Below are positions 47,691-56,481 of a DNA stretch of 64,000 bases, in pieces; the first letter of the stretch is position 1, and each line of letters starts with the position of its first letter. The DNA is from Bacillus sp. N13C7 (GTDB taxonomy: Bacteria > Bacillota > Bacilli > Bacillales > Bacillaceae), in the NCBI RefSeq assembly GCF_026790065.1, contig NZ_JALAMO010000005.1:1-64000 (forward strand). The letters are read 5' to 3'. The position numbers and the translations under genes were made by a program. Below the pieces are notes generated by a model that worked only from the letters and a program-made list of their open reading frames with translations, had not been told where the DNA came from and searched no databases.

Positions 47691-47747
47691 TTGACAAGAA
47701 AGTCTCATTAAACTATGGTTATAAACCTACTTAGTCTAATTAGACTA
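47691..47747 (+). promoter_or_regulatory. Promoter and perfect 16-bp palindromic operator
   Basis: TTGACA (47691-47696), 17 bp, TATGGT (47714-47719). The palindrome TAGTCTAATTAGACTA (47732-47747) covers positions about +5 to +20, where a bound repressor would block transcription. The operon ends with a PadR gene, the likely ligand of the site. Confidence 0.75.
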
Positions 47748-47774
47748 TCGTAAACAAAGAAAGAAGGTATTTCT

Positions 47775-48623
47775 ATGAAATCTATATTATTAATCGGACA
47801 ATCAAATATGGCAGGCAGAGGATTTATTGAGGATGTACCGCCGATTTATAATGAGCGTATAAATATGTTGCGAAACGGCAGATGGCAAATGATGGCAGAA
47901 CCGCTTAATTTTGATCGTCACGTATCTGGTGTTGGGCCGGCAGCCTCATTTGCTCAAGCTTGGACAACGGATCATCCGGGCGAGTCCATTGGGGTAATAC
48001 CATGTGCCGAGGGAGGAAGCTCAATTGATGAGTGGGCAATTGACGGACTATTAACAAGGCACGCGATTTCTGAAGCAAAATTCGCAATGGAAACAAGTGA
48101 ATTAGTGGGAATTCTGTGGCATCAAGGAGAAAGCGACAGTTACGGAGAACGTTATAAGACGTATGAAGTTAAATTACTTTCATTAATTAAACACTTGAGA
48201 GAAGAATTGAATGCACCAGATATCCCGATCATTATCGGTGAGTTGGGACATTACCTTGGAGATGTCGGATTTGGAAAAAGCGCTGTAGAATATAAACAAA
48301 TAAACAAGATATTATCTAAAGTTGCTCATACCGAAAAAAATTGTTATTTTGTAACATCAAAAGGCTTAACAGCAAATCCAGATGGCATTCATATTGATGC
48401 CGTCTCCCAAAGAAAATTTGGATTAAGATACTATGAGGCTTTTTCAAAACAAAAGCATGTTTTAGATATTTTGGACGTTGAGCATGAATGGATTGAAAAG
48501 GAAGCAAAGCGTGAACTAACTAAAAATGAACGTATATTTGTTGAAAGTATGAAGTTTGCCTTGGGACAATTAAGTTTTGAGGAGTTTTCTATTAATGTCT
48601 CAAATATTAATGAAAGTAAGTAA
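47775..48623 (+). CDS. SGNH hydrolase, sialate O-acetylesterase-like (CE6/SASA)
   Basis: This is a 282-residue esterase. Block I is ILLIGQSNMAGRG (GQSN with the catalytic Ser, as in the DUF303/SASA family); PCAEGGSSIDEWA, ILWHQGESDS and the C-terminal NPDGIHIDAVSQRKFG (Asp-x-x-His) complete the SGNH-type triad. It lacks a signal peptide and is therefore cytoplasmic; it should remove acetyl groups from carbohydrates. It has AAAGAAGG before ATG and lies 35 bp upstream of a PadR regulator in the same operon. Confidence 0.85.
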   Translation: MKSILLIGQSNMAGRGFIEDVPPIYNERINMLRNGRWQMMAEPLNFDRHVSGVGPAASFAQAWTTDHPGESIGVIPCAEGGSSIDEWAIDGLLTRHAISEAKFAMETSELVGILWHQGESDSYGERYKTYEVKLLSLIKHLREELNAPDIPIIIGELGHYLGDVGFGKSAVEYKQINKILSKVAHTEKNCYFVTSKGLTANPDGIHIDAVSQRKFGLRYYEAFSKQKHVLDILDVEHEWIEKEAKRELTKNERIFVESMKFALGQLSFEEFSINVSNINESK

Positions 48624-48658
48624 AGCAAAATTAATCTCATTTTATGAGGAGAGATCAA

Positions 48659-49186
48659 TTGATTCCACTTTTAATCTTAGGGTTGTTAAAAGAAAAACCC
48701 GGTTCATATGGATATGAACTTTTGGCGATTATGAATGAGCGACATTACGAGTATGTAGTCAATTACACTAAAGGTTCATTTTATTACAATATTCAACAGT
48801 TAGAAGAAAAAAGATTGATTCAACGCATTTCTGAAATGAGGGAATCAGAATCGAGAGAAAGAAATAAATACATTCTTACTGATTTAGGAATTACAGAGTT
48901 CAATCGTTTAATGACCAAGTATGGGACAAAAACGGATTATGTGAATCTTTCCTTTTATGGTGCTATGCTTTTTGAAGAGGAATTCGACAAAGAAAAGATG
49001 AGGGAAATCATTCTAGTTCAGATTAAGCAAACAGAGAAAAAAATTTCTCTCATAGAGGATGCATTAGCAAATAGATCAACTCTCATGAAGAGTTTTGTTC
49101 GTATGTTGGAAAATTCCATTTCACACCATAAAGTTAATGTGAAGTGGTTTTATGAACTATTAAAGGAGATTGATTCAGAACTATAG
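48659..49186 (+). CDS. PadR-family transcription regulator
   Basis: This is a 175-residue PadR/VirR-type repressor. The N-terminal winged helix is LIPLLILGLLKEKPGSYGYE with FYYNIQQLEEKRLIQRI; the C-terminal coiled-coil dimer region includes ILVQIKQTEKKISLIEDALA. TTG 48659 is preceded by GAGGAGAG with good spacing; the ATG at 48644 overlaps the ribosome site itself. Cotranscribed with the esterase; it probably binds the palindrome at 47732. Confidence 0.82.
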   Translation: MIPLLILGLLKEKPGSYGYELLAIMNERHYEYVVNYTKGSFYYNIQQLEEKRLIQRISEMRESESRERNKYILTDLGITEFNRLMTKYGTKTDYVNLSFYGAMLFEEEFDKEKMREIILVQIKQTEKKISLIEDALANRSTLMKSFVRMLENSISHHKVNVKWFYELLKEIDSEL

Positions 49187-49270
49187 TGGGACAAACGAAA
49201 TAAGGATTTATTGAAATTGAAGTGCGAAGAAAATGGTTCAACAATCAAGCGAGTTTGTTGAGCAAAACTA

Positions 49271-49322
49271 AAAGGTTGATACATATTAGTCGTGTGCAAT
49301 ATGTATCAACCTTTATTTTTAA
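49271..49322 (+). terminator. Terminator after the PadR gene
   Basis: AAAGGTTGATACATATT-N11-AATATGTATCAACCTTT is a 17-bp perfect stem followed by ATTTTT. Confidence 0.9.
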
Positions 49323-49948
49323 TGAGAATGTCTTGTACATTTGTATCACCCTCTTATGCAGGGATGGAGAGATTATACTCTCCAGGATTCGAAGAGGGGT
49401 ATGTGGATTTTACCGTGCTTAGTATTAAACTGTGTTTAACCTGGAAGAGGAAGCTTTTAAGTTTTTGGATGGGGCGGAAGCTAAAGAAAACGTCAGGAAC
49501 AACAATACAATTGCATTAAGTGTTAATCAACCAGTTAATGTCATTAAAACAGCCTCCGAGCTTAACAGTCAAAACAACTGCTGATGACTGGTATCAGCAG
49601 GAACCGAGTATGGAAGCACAAAGTTTGAAAAATATTCTTAGCTGCAGTTGTTCAGACTCTAGGATTTGAACTAAACCTTCCTTCCAGGTGGATGGTCATC
49701 GTATTTAGCTGGATTGGCAAATATGATTATCTAGGCGAATATCCTGTTGTTTTTCATAGTTCTGGAATGATGGTATATGTCCAAATATTGAGAGATGAAG
49801 CGCACCTGCCGCCGAAAGCAGAGCGCTTTTTTTGATGAGGAATCTTAATAAATCAACAATTTTAATCAGAAAAGAGACGGGAAAAAACGATCTCAACGAG
49901 AATGGAAGAAGTCGAATATAGTCACCTTTTGTACTCCTGATCGTCAAG
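49323..49948. other. Decayed region without intact gene
   Basis: Short frames such as FLDGAEAKENVRNNNTIALS followed by NQPVNVIKTASELN (about 49460-49585) are open for 40 codons only, then stop. The pattern suggests a broken gene; no family recognised. A hairpin AAGCGC..GCGCTTTTTTT lies at about 49798-49834. Confidence 0.45.
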
Positions 49949-50063
49949 CGAATCAAATTTATTAATAACAACATTGATAAATGAAAAAACATGTTTTGAA
50001 ATAAGATTGATCAAAACATGTTTTTATATATTGTAATAGGTTAACTTCTTTATAAAAAAGTTT
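49949..50063. repeat. Second copy of 71-bp repeat plus 42-bp segment; terminator of DinB-like gene
   Basis: 49949-50019 equals 28289-28359 in direct orientation; 50022-50063 equals 28403-28444 in inverted orientation. This copy contains the full hairpin AAAACATGTTTTGA-AATAAGAT-TGATCAAAACATGTTTT, a 14-bp stem that can end the minus-strand DinB-like gene. Confidence 0.88.
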
Positions 50064-50065
50064 AT

Positions 50066-50569
50066 TTACATTTTCGGGGGTTCCAAACCAAATTTTGTCC
50101 ATTCCTCATGAGCTGGACCATAAATACCTGGAACAGTTAATCCTGCTTGTCTCATAAGAACCGTCATTTGTCCTCGATGGTGATTTTGATGTTGAATCAA
50201 AAACATCAAAAGCGAACCATTTGGCAATTGTTCACCAATAAAGTGGATATGTTCTTGAAGTGTTTTGTCAGTCCATTGGGTTTCTAATGCCTGTACAAAT
50301 GCATTACTGGCTTGGTGATAGCTGTCTGCTATCAATTTGGCCGAAGTAGGAACAGGATAATCTTCAGCTGGAGCATCAAATGTTAAGTTTGTGTTTGAGG
50401 TGATGATGCGAATGGCAGCAACAGTATGCCAAGCAATGCGCCCTAAAGTCCAATTTTGTGAAGTGATTTCTTGTTTAAGTGATTCATCAGTTAGAGTACT
50501 TAGTATCTTCTGTGTCGCACCGGATTCGAACTCCCAAGACTTTAAAAAATGATTTAAGGTTTGAAACAT
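50066..50569 (-). CDS. DinB-like superfamily protein
   Basis: This is a 167-residue four-helix-bundle protein of the DinB/YfiT type. The metal-site histidines are at WTLGRIAWHTVAAIR and FLIQHQNHHRGQMTVLMRQAG, the usual H-x(3)-H third-helix pattern, with a Trp-rich C terminus. Such proteins are metal-dependent thiol-S-transferase-like enzymes (bacillithiol-linked in Bacillus) or stress proteins. AAGGGGGA lies before ATG 50569. Alternative families (DUF1572) share the fold. Confidence 0.82.
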   Translation of the reverse strand: MFQTLNHFLKSWEFESGATQKILSTLTDESLKQEITSQNWTLGRIAWHTVAAIRIITSNTNLTFDAPAEDYPVPTSAKLIADSYHQASNAFVQALETQWTDKTLQEHIHFIGEQLPNGSLLMFLIQHQNHHRGQMTVLMRQAGLTVPGIYGPAHEEWTKFGLEPPKM

Positions 50570-50926
50570 AAAAATCCCCCTTATAATAGTTTATTTTCTT
50601 TCTGCGAACCTACAGTTCAATTATAGTGCCCCGTTTAATTAAAAAGAACAGATCGATAGACAAAAGAAAAAAGACATCGCGATAATATACAGAACACACA
50701 CCGCACGCAGGGTACATGATATTGCAGATGATATGTGTTTTATAAAGTTGCCATAAGATCAAGAAGAGACTGATAGAGTATAAGCTGAAGAACAAAGGAA
50801 TAGAGGAACATGAAGTTCTTTAAAGTTTACGACATCATAAATAAAGAAGGAGATTACCTCACATGTAATGAATTATTATAGCAGGAAAGAGAAAAATTTT
50901 ACAATAAAGGGAGGAATGAGTTGGTA
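50570..50926. other. Intergenic, divergent promoters
   Basis: About 350 bp of A/T-rich sequence between the divergent DinB-like gene and LPMO gene. AAAGGGAGGA at 50907-50916 is the ribosome site of the LPMO gene. No further gene. Confidence 0.5.
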
Positions 50927-51547
50927 ATGAAGGGTTTTATTAAAGGCGCTGTTTTAACTGCTGTTCTGAGTGTTGGTGCCACTTTATTTGCAGGTGATGT
51001 ATCTGCACACGGGTATATAAAAGAACCTGCTAGTAGAGCCTATATGGGGTCATTAGAAAAACAAATAATTGGTTGGACGGCAGCTGCCCAAAAATATGGT
51101 TCCGTAGTTGATAATCCTCAATCGGTGGAAGGGCCAAAAGGGTTTCCAGCCGCAGGGCCACCAGATGGAAAAATTGCATCAGCAAATGGAGGATCGGGTC
51201 AAATTGATTTTGGATTAGACAGGCAGACTGCAGATCATTGGGTAAAACAAAACATGCGTGGGGGGCTAAACACCTTTACTTGGCACTATACTGCTCCTCA
51301 CGCAACATCAAAGTGGCACTATTATATAACCAAGAAAGATTGGAATCCAAACAAACCTTTATCAAGAGATGAATTTGAATTAATTGGAACTGTAGTTCAC
51401 GATGGTTCAAAGGCTGATACTAATCTATCTCATAACATTTATGTACCAACTGATCGCAGTGGTTATCATGTCATTCTAGGGGTGTGGGATGTTGCGGATA
51501 CCTCTAATGCCTTTTATAACGTAATTGATGTAAACCTAATACGATGA
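50927..51547 (+). CDS. Secreted lytic polysaccharide monooxygenase (AA10, chitin-binding)
   Basis: This is a 206-residue secreted copper enzyme. The signal peptide (1-27, KGAVLTAVLSVGATLFAGDV) ends in SA before His28, which becomes the N-terminal ligand (HGYIKEPASRAYM). His125 in YTAPHATSKWHYY completes the histidine brace; Phe196 in NAFYNVIDVNL is the axial residue. Single AA10 domain, no extra binding module. It oxidatively cleaves crystalline chitin or cellulose. It resembles the ChbB-type enzyme of B. amyloliquefaciens; I remember no such gene in strain 168, so it is accessory here. TTG 50921 is an alternative start. Confidence 0.9.
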   Translation: MKGFIKGAVLTAVLSVGATLFAGDVSAHGYIKEPASRAYMGSLEKQIIGWTAAAQKYGSVVDNPQSVEGPKGFPAAGPPDGKIASANGGSGQIDFGLDRQTADHWVKQNMRGGLNTFTWHYTAPHATSKWHYYITKKDWNPNKPLSRDEFELIGTVVHDGSKADTNLSHNIYVPTDRSGYHVILGVWDVADTSNAFYNVIDVNLIR

Positions 51548-51924
51548 GATTGAGCCTCCAATAATGGACAAGAATATAAGGTTTCCAGAAATGAACAAAA
51601 ATTCGCGCTGCATCTGGGTATAGTGTATACCTATACGGTTCTATGACTATAAGGTTAAAGCGATTACTTATCAAAAGCTAGTGAAATGTTGACTGTAATG
51701 TAACGGAACCTGATGAACACAGAGTGTTTGAGTATGAGAGCTCCAGAATCAAATAGGATGCTGTGAAGCTTCTAAGAAGAACTATTCTTTTGCAGATCGG
51801 TGAGATGTTCGTGCATTTGCCGATCTTTTTTCACCTTAAGAGAAGTGTACTCCAACATTCTATTGGTATATGCTTATCAAACAAGAAGAACATACTAATG
51901 GAAAAAAACATTAAGGAGCTTTTT
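51548..51924. other. Intergenic region with isolated terminator
   Basis: No supported gene. AGATCGG-N19-CCGATCTTTTTT (51794-51832) is a terminator-like hairpin that could serve the LPMO transcript or a lost gene. Confidence 0.5.
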
Positions 51925-52413
51925 ATGGAAGAAGGAAAGTTAGTTCACATGACTCTCGATGGTATTAAGAAAGCAATTTCTAAATATGGTACATTCTCTA
52001 TGCAGGGGGATTATGTCATGGAAGATGCTACTTTCCATTTCAGAGATCCAGCAAGCCCTCAAGCAATTAGCGATTTAGAAAAGAAGTTAGGTGTTACTTT
52101 CCCTAATGATTATAAAGAATTTTTGTTACAACACAATGGGATGGAAATATTTGATGGCATTGAAATACTCAGCTTAGAAGGAATCATTGAATATAATGAA
52201 GTTCAAGATTTCCCCGAGGGATACGTCCTAATTGGATATCATTATGATGGAAGATATGTCATAGACACAAACAAATCAAGAAACGGTTTAGGTTATATGT
52301 TATATCTGGATTCAATCGATGATATTGATGATGCAGTTAACTTAGATTCCAAGTTTGAGATATGGTTTGACATGTTCGTCTCTTCTAATGGGGCGAAATA
52401 TTGGGAAGAATAA
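51925..52413 (+). CDS. SMI1/KNR4 (SUKH) family protein
   Basis: This is a 162-residue SUKH protein: SDLEKKLGVTFPNDYKEFLLQHNGMEIFDG is the signature, followed by IEILSLEGIIEYNEVQDFPEG and FEIWFDMFVSSNGAKYWEE. TAAGGAG 6 nt before ATG 51925 decides the start; the frame extends upstream to 51763 without support. No toxin gene lies next to it, so it is an orphan immunity-type gene; its C-terminal motif resembles that of 30026-30580. Confidence 0.8.
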   Translation: MEEGKLVHMTLDGIKKAISKYGTFSMQGDYVMEDATFHFRDPASPQAISDLEKKLGVTFPNDYKEFLLQHNGMEIFDGIEILSLEGIIEYNEVQDFPEGYVLIGYHYDGRYVIDTNKSRNGLGYMLYLDSIDDIDDAVNLDSKFEIWFDMFVSSNGAKYWEE

Positions 52414-52445
52414 TCAAAAATGTGACAAAATGGCTTCAGAAAAAG

Positions 52446-52472
52446 AAGACTCCGGAATAGGAGTCTTCATCT
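52446..52472. terminator. Convergent terminator SUKH/penP
   Basis: AAGACTCC-GGAATA-GGAGTCTTCATCTTT, an 8-bp stem between two convergent genes. Confidence 0.75.
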
Positions 52473-53387
52473 TTATTTGAGGTCGTGAAGGACGACTTTT
52501 GCAGCCTCAGCGATAAGAGCATTATTATAATTAGCATCTTTCGTAAAATGGTTTGATAGGATTGCCAAAACAATAGGAGCTCTATTGGGCGGCCAAACGA
52601 TAGCAATGTCGTTTCGTGTTCCGTAACTTCCGGCTCCAGATTTATCGCCGACTTCCCACCCTATAGGAGCACCTGCCCGAATCAGTTCGTCTCCAGTAGC
52701 GTTCCCACGCATCCATTCAGTTAAGATCGTGAGCTTATCAGTCGTGAGAGTGTTATCCACAGTGAAAGCTTTAAGGTCGGTTGCTAGTGCTTTTGGGGTG
52801 CTTATGTCTCGAATATCTCCAGGAATGGCAGAGTTTAGATCCGTCTCAAATCGATTCGCCTTGGTAACATAATCCCCAATCTGTTTCAGTGAATTTTCGA
52901 AGCCTTTAGGGCCGCCAAGCTGTTGCAACAATATGTTCCCCGCAGTATTGTCGCTGTAACGGATAGCAGCCTCTGAGATTTCCTTCAGGCTCATGCCTGT
53001 ATCTACGTGTTTTTCTGTGATCGGAGAATATGTAACAAGGTCGTCTTTGCTGTAGCGGATGACTTCATTAAGCTTTTCAATTGGGTTTGTCTTCAGGACC
53101 GCAGCGCCGGCTAGAACTTTATAGGTTGATGCGTACGCAAACCGCTCATTTTGCCGATAAGCGATCGTCTTGTTTGTACCTGTGTCAATTGCATAAATGC
53201 CAAGCCTAGCATCAAATTTTTTCTCAAGTTGAACAAGTTTTTTCATTGTTGCACGGTTAGTCATTTTTGTGTCTTGTATGGCTTTTGCTTCAGCATGCGT
53301 TGGTCCGTCAAAGGGTTTGAAACCAGTAAGGCTTAAACATAAAAGCCCAATACATATTCCAAGTTTTAATGTCGCTTTATTTTTCAA
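52473..53387 (-). CDS. penP: Class A beta-lactamase PenP
   Basis: This is a 304-residue secreted serine beta-lactamase. The N-terminal signal region (ATLKLGICIGLLCLSLTGF) is followed by the class A motifs: STYK (Ser70/Lys73), YSDN (SDN loop), RFETDLNSAIPGD (omega loop with Glu166) and DKSGAGSYGTRND (KSG triad). It hydrolyses penicillins outside the membrane. TTG 53387 is the preferred start (AGGAGG upstream, length as PenP); the open frame extends to 53441. All catalytic residues are present. No blaI/blaR regulators are in the window. penP beside yoaZ matches B. subtilis. Confidence 0.92.
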   Translation of the reverse strand: MKNKATLKLGICIGLLCLSLTGFKPFDGPTHAEAKAIQDTKMTNRATMKKLVQLEKKFDARLGIYAIDTGTNKTIAYRQNERFAYASTYKVLAGAAVLKTNPIEKLNEVIRYSKDDLVTYSPITEKHVDTGMSLKEISEAAIRYSDNTAGNILLQQLGGPKGFENSLKQIGDYVTKANRFETDLNSAIPGDIRDISTPKALATDLKAFTVDNTLTTDKLTILTEWMRGNATGDELIRAGAPIGWEVGDKSGAGSYGTRNDIAIVWPPNRAPIVLAILSNHFTKDANYNNALIAEAAKVVLHDLK

Positions 53388-53637
53388 ATTAATCAAGGCC
53401 TCCTGATCATTGATTTTGTATTCCTCTTCTATTAGTACCACAAAAATAGGTGTAAAATCGATATATTCCCATTAAAAGTTTAAGAGAATTAGGGGCATGA
53501 TGAAAATCGCTGATAATAGGGCAGGTGCAGCATGAGATTTTTCTATTTGTTCCTATTGTCATCCATATGGCCTTATTTTAAAGTGTGGGACGGAGTCATT
53601 TTATTAGGCTTTATCAATTGTGATTGGAGTGTTATGG

Positions 53638-54267
53638 ATGCAAACAAAAAAAGTTTATCTTTATGCATTTCATACAATGTCAGACTGGGAATATGGATAT
53701 TTAATTGCAGAACTCCATTCAGGGAGATATTTTAAAAAAGATGCAACCCCTTTACAAGTAGTTACAGTAGGAGTTAAAAAAGAAATGATTACAACGATGG
53801 GAGGGCTCAGCATAAAACCAGATATTTCCCTTGATGAGTGTACGCTTAAGAGTAAAGATCTTTTGATTTTACCCGGAGGGAATACTTGGGGAGAAGATAT
53901 TCATCAACCGATCCTGAAAAAAGCTGGTGAAGCTTTAAAGCTCGGCGCGATTGTAGCTGCAATTTGTGGTGCAACAGTGGGCCTTGCGAATGATGGCTAC
54001 TTAGATTCTAGAAAGCATACAAGCAATGATCTAGCGTATATGAAAATGGCCTGTCCTACTTATAAAGGAGAAACATTTTACGAGATGGGACCTGCAGTAT
54101 CTGATGAAAATTTGGTAACTGCATCAGGAATAGCTCCCTTGGAATTTGCGATGGAAGTACTGAAAAAACTAGATGTATTTGCACCAGATACATTGCATTC
54201 ATGGTATAAGCTGAATCAGACCCATAAACCTGAATACTTCTTTGAGTTAATGAATACAATAAATTGA
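53638..54267 (+). CDS. yoaZ: DJ-1/PfpI family protein YoaZ
   Basis: This is a 209-residue class I glutamine-amidotransferase-like protein of the DJ-1/PfpI superfamily. The nucleophile elbow is AAICGATVGLAN with Cys110; LLILPGGNTWGED is the preceding Gly-rich loop. In B. subtilis YoaZ is a stress protein linked to oxidative or salicylate resistance; the chemistry (glyoxalase or deglycase type) is not established. GGAG lies 9 nt before ATG 53638. Terminator AAATGCCCCTT/AAGGGGCATTT follows at 54281-54310. Confidence 0.87.
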   Translation: MQTKKVYLYAFHTMSDWEYGYLIAELHSGRYFKKDATPLQVVTVGVKKEMITTMGGLSIKPDISLDECTLKSKDLLILPGGNTWGEDIHQPILKKAGEALKLGAIVAAICGATVGLANDGYLDSRKHTSNDLAYMKMACPTYKGETFYEMGPAVSDENLVTASGIAPLEFAMEVLKKLDVFAPDTLHSWYKLNQTHKPEYFFELMNTIN

Positions 54268-54278
54268 AAGAGTCATTA

Positions 54279-54312
54279 ACAAATGCCCCTTAACTGAAGG
54301 GGCATTTGTTTG
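54279..54312 (+). terminator. Terminator of yoaZ
   Basis: AAATGCCCCTT-AACTG-AAGGGGCATTTGTTTGTT, an 11-bp stem. Confidence 0.85.
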
Positions 54313-54504
54313 TTAAAGTCTAAATATCTTGAATGATGGAATATGTCTATTTGTTGAAAGAAAAGGACGCAATTGTAGTAAAGCAATACAGAAATTTGAA
54401 CAATAACATTATGTGGAATGTATCGAGATAATAAAGTTTAAATATAAATTGCGCAATTTATTTTCTTATTTAGTGCTTATGAGTAATGTGAAAGGGGTAA
54501 CCAA

Positions 54505-55410
54505 ATGCAGCTTCATCATACCCAAAGCGGAAAACAAAACAATCATCTTAAATGGCTGGCAACGATTTTTCTCAGCTGGGGGACGTTCGTTTTTGCTTTG
54601 TTTGTTGCTACTTTGATCGGTTCAATGGCCCGCCAAGCAGGAGCTTCCAAGCTTTTGCAGCAAGGTATCCAAGCAGGTTTAGTAACATTATGGACTGTCC
54701 CGTTGCTCTACATTCTTCTTAGACGGATGTCTAGTAAACCATTCTGCTCTATCGGACTGACTGGGTGGCGGCAAGCCATTCCGAAAGCCGCGATGGGAGC
54801 AATGTATGTGATTGTTCTATCTGGATCCGGATTCGCGATCGCCCATTTATTGGGCTGGATCAAAGTTACACAATTTCATTTCTCTATCCATTTAGTGACA
54901 GTATTGCTCTTAAACATGATTATCGCTTTCTTTTATGAAGCTTTTCCAGAGGAATTAACTTTTCGCGGAACGTTGTACTATGCTCTGAATAGGCGATTTA
55001 CTTGTTTCATAGCCTTGCTCCTACAGCCGATCCTATTTGTGCTTGCACCATTAACTGTAAGTGGTTTTCAATACCTAGCAGGAATTGAATCGCCTGCTAT
55101 CACAGTAGATTACATCGTTTTATTGTTGTTGTTTGGATTCATCCTTCAGCTCCTGCGTGTCCTAACAGGAAGCTTGTGGACGTCTATAGCCTTTCATCTA
55201 GCTTTTCTCGAAAATTCACGGTTCTTCGTCCTGCAGGGGGAGGAACGCTTTATTGCCTATGAAGAAATTGTGCCAGGTACAGGCGCGCTGTTTGTGATCT
55301 TTTTTATGTTGCTTATTGTCGGTTCTCTGCTATTAATACCTGCAATAGTAGCTCGCTGGCGGCGTAGAAATAAGAGAAGGCGACTTATGAAACAACAGTT
55401 TTATACATAA
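54505..55410 (+). CDS. CPBP-family intramembrane (CAAX-like) protease
   Basis: This is a 301-residue membrane protein with about eight hydrophobic helices. The CPBP motif FPEELTFRGTLYYAL carries the EExxxR catalytic pair; the second motif is partly recognisable in LWTSIAFHLAFLENS (His). Such proteases process prenylated or bacteriocin-type peptides, or give self-immunity to bacteriocins. AAAGGGG precedes the ATG. It has a strongly basic C terminus. I do not recall it in strain 168 at this place. Confidence 0.82.
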   Translation: MQLHHTQSGKQNNHLKWLATIFLSWGTFVFALFVATLIGSMARQAGASKLLQQGIQAGLVTLWTVPLLYILLRRMSSKPFCSIGLTGWRQAIPKAAMGAMYVIVLSGSGFAIAHLLGWIKVTQFHFSIHLVTVLLLNMIIAFFYEAFPEELTFRGTLYYALNRRFTCFIALLLQPILFVLAPLTVSGFQYLAGIESPAITVDYIVLLLLFGFILQLLRVLTGSLWTSIAFHLAFLENSRFFVLQGEERFIAYEEIVPGTGALFVIFFMLLIVGSLLLIPAIVARWRRRNKRRRLMKQQFYT

Positions 55411-55580
55411 AAGTATAGAATTGTTTAATGTGAAAATGTTAACCTTTATGAATGAGAATACATTATTTGATTGTTAATACCTGTTTACAGAACTTTTAAA
55501 CACCAATTGTCATAGCGACCCCAATGGATACTGGGATTATAGTAGTTGAGCAAAAAAGCTTTAAAAAGGAGTGTGAAGTC

Positions 55581-55892
55581 ATTAAAAAATTAGTTGTGCT
55601 TTCAAGCTTTATAGGAATCCTGTTATCAATCGTTGGACAATTATTTGGGGTTTTATCTGACTTCTTTATTTCGGGTAACGCTCGGTTTATAGGTGTTTTA
55701 GCGGGGATTCTTATATTACTCAGCTTGAAGGCAAGAAGTGTAGCAACGCAATCATTTATTGTTGGTTCAAGTACGGCGATAGGAATTATAGGTGCAGGGA
55801 TTTTATATTTTCCAGCTGCAGTTATCAATATCTTTATTGGTTTCGAACTAAACAAAAAGATGAGAGAAGAAAACACGAAAGAGTATATTTGA
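55581..55892 (+). CDS. Small membrane protein with possible ATT start
   Basis: This is about 103 residues with three hydrophobic helices (LVVLSSFIGILLSIVGQLFG, FIGVLAGILILLSL, FIVGSSTAIGIIGAGILYF). A good ribosome site AAAAAGGAG lies 9 nt before ATT 55581, where the protein would begin (M/I)KKLVVLSSF. The in-frame ATG at 55524 has no site and adds an unlikely soluble leader. Either a rare ATT start or a mutated ATG. Function unknown. The antisense frame 55496-55924 is a shadow. Confidence 0.6.
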   Translation: MKKLVVLSSFIGILLSIVGQLFGVLSDFFISGNARFIGVLAGILILLSLKARSVATQSFIVGSSTAIGIIGAGILYFPAAVINIFIGFELNKKMREENTKEYI

Positions 55893-55994
55893 ATAAAATT
55901 TTTAAGTGAAAGTAAATAAATCATCTTTTATTCAATGAGGTTTATATGGATTTAACATTTCACAGGCTTCTTTAGATAAATGGAGTGAAATAAA

Positions 55995-56159
55995 ATGGAT
56001 AAGAAAAAGGATGGGATACAAAGAAAATATAGGGAACAAATGAGGGAGAAGACTGAACAAGAAAAAGAAGACGGCAGTTCACATACGTTTGAGATTGTTA
56101 TTGTACTGGCCATCATTATTATGATATTTTTCTTTAATTCAGTATTTAAGGCTTTTTGA
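55995..56159 (+). CDS. 54-residue single-span membrane protein
   Basis: ATG 55995 starts MDKKKDGIQRKYREQMREKT, followed by an acidic linker and one hydrophobic helix (FEIVIVLAIIIMIFFFNSVF) at the C terminus: a tail-anchored small protein. GGAGTG lies 10 nt upstream. The start is moderate, but the charge-then-helix design looks like a real gene. Not recognised. Confidence 0.6.
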   Translation: MDKKKDGIQRKYREQMREKTEQEKEDGSSHTFEIVIVLAIIIMIFFFNSVFKAF

Positions 56160-56368
56160 TAAAAGAATCTTTTTTTGCCAGATGGAGAAAGTTTGGGGCG
56201 GATAATAATTGGTCATACATAAGCGATTATGATTTGAAGCCTGCCGAAGCAGACACGTAAATCAAATAAATAACGATTTTAAGTACAGTGCATTACAAAA
56301 AGCAACCTGGTTTCGCAAATAAAGCCGCCTGCAAGTTTGCTACTCACCATTCTAAACGCCAGCCATTA

Positions 56369-56404
56369 AAGCTAATGTCTCACACCAGACATTAGCTTTT
56401 TTCA
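56369..56404. terminator. Bidirectional terminator near yoaV
   Basis: AAAGCTAATGTCT-CACACC-AGACATTAGCTTTTTT is a 13-bp stem; it can end yoaV on the minus strand and the small gene on the plus strand. Confidence 0.85.
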
Positions 56405-56481
56405 TTGTTTAATAGACTGCCGTCAGACGCTCTCTATATCTGTCTCCAACTTCAACAGGGAAAAAGTATTTCTTTAAAAAC

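Noticed and set aside
55496..55924. 142-residue minus-strand frame
   Set aside because: Covers the plus-strand membrane protein gene completely; the plus frame has helices and a ribosome site, the minus frame has neither.
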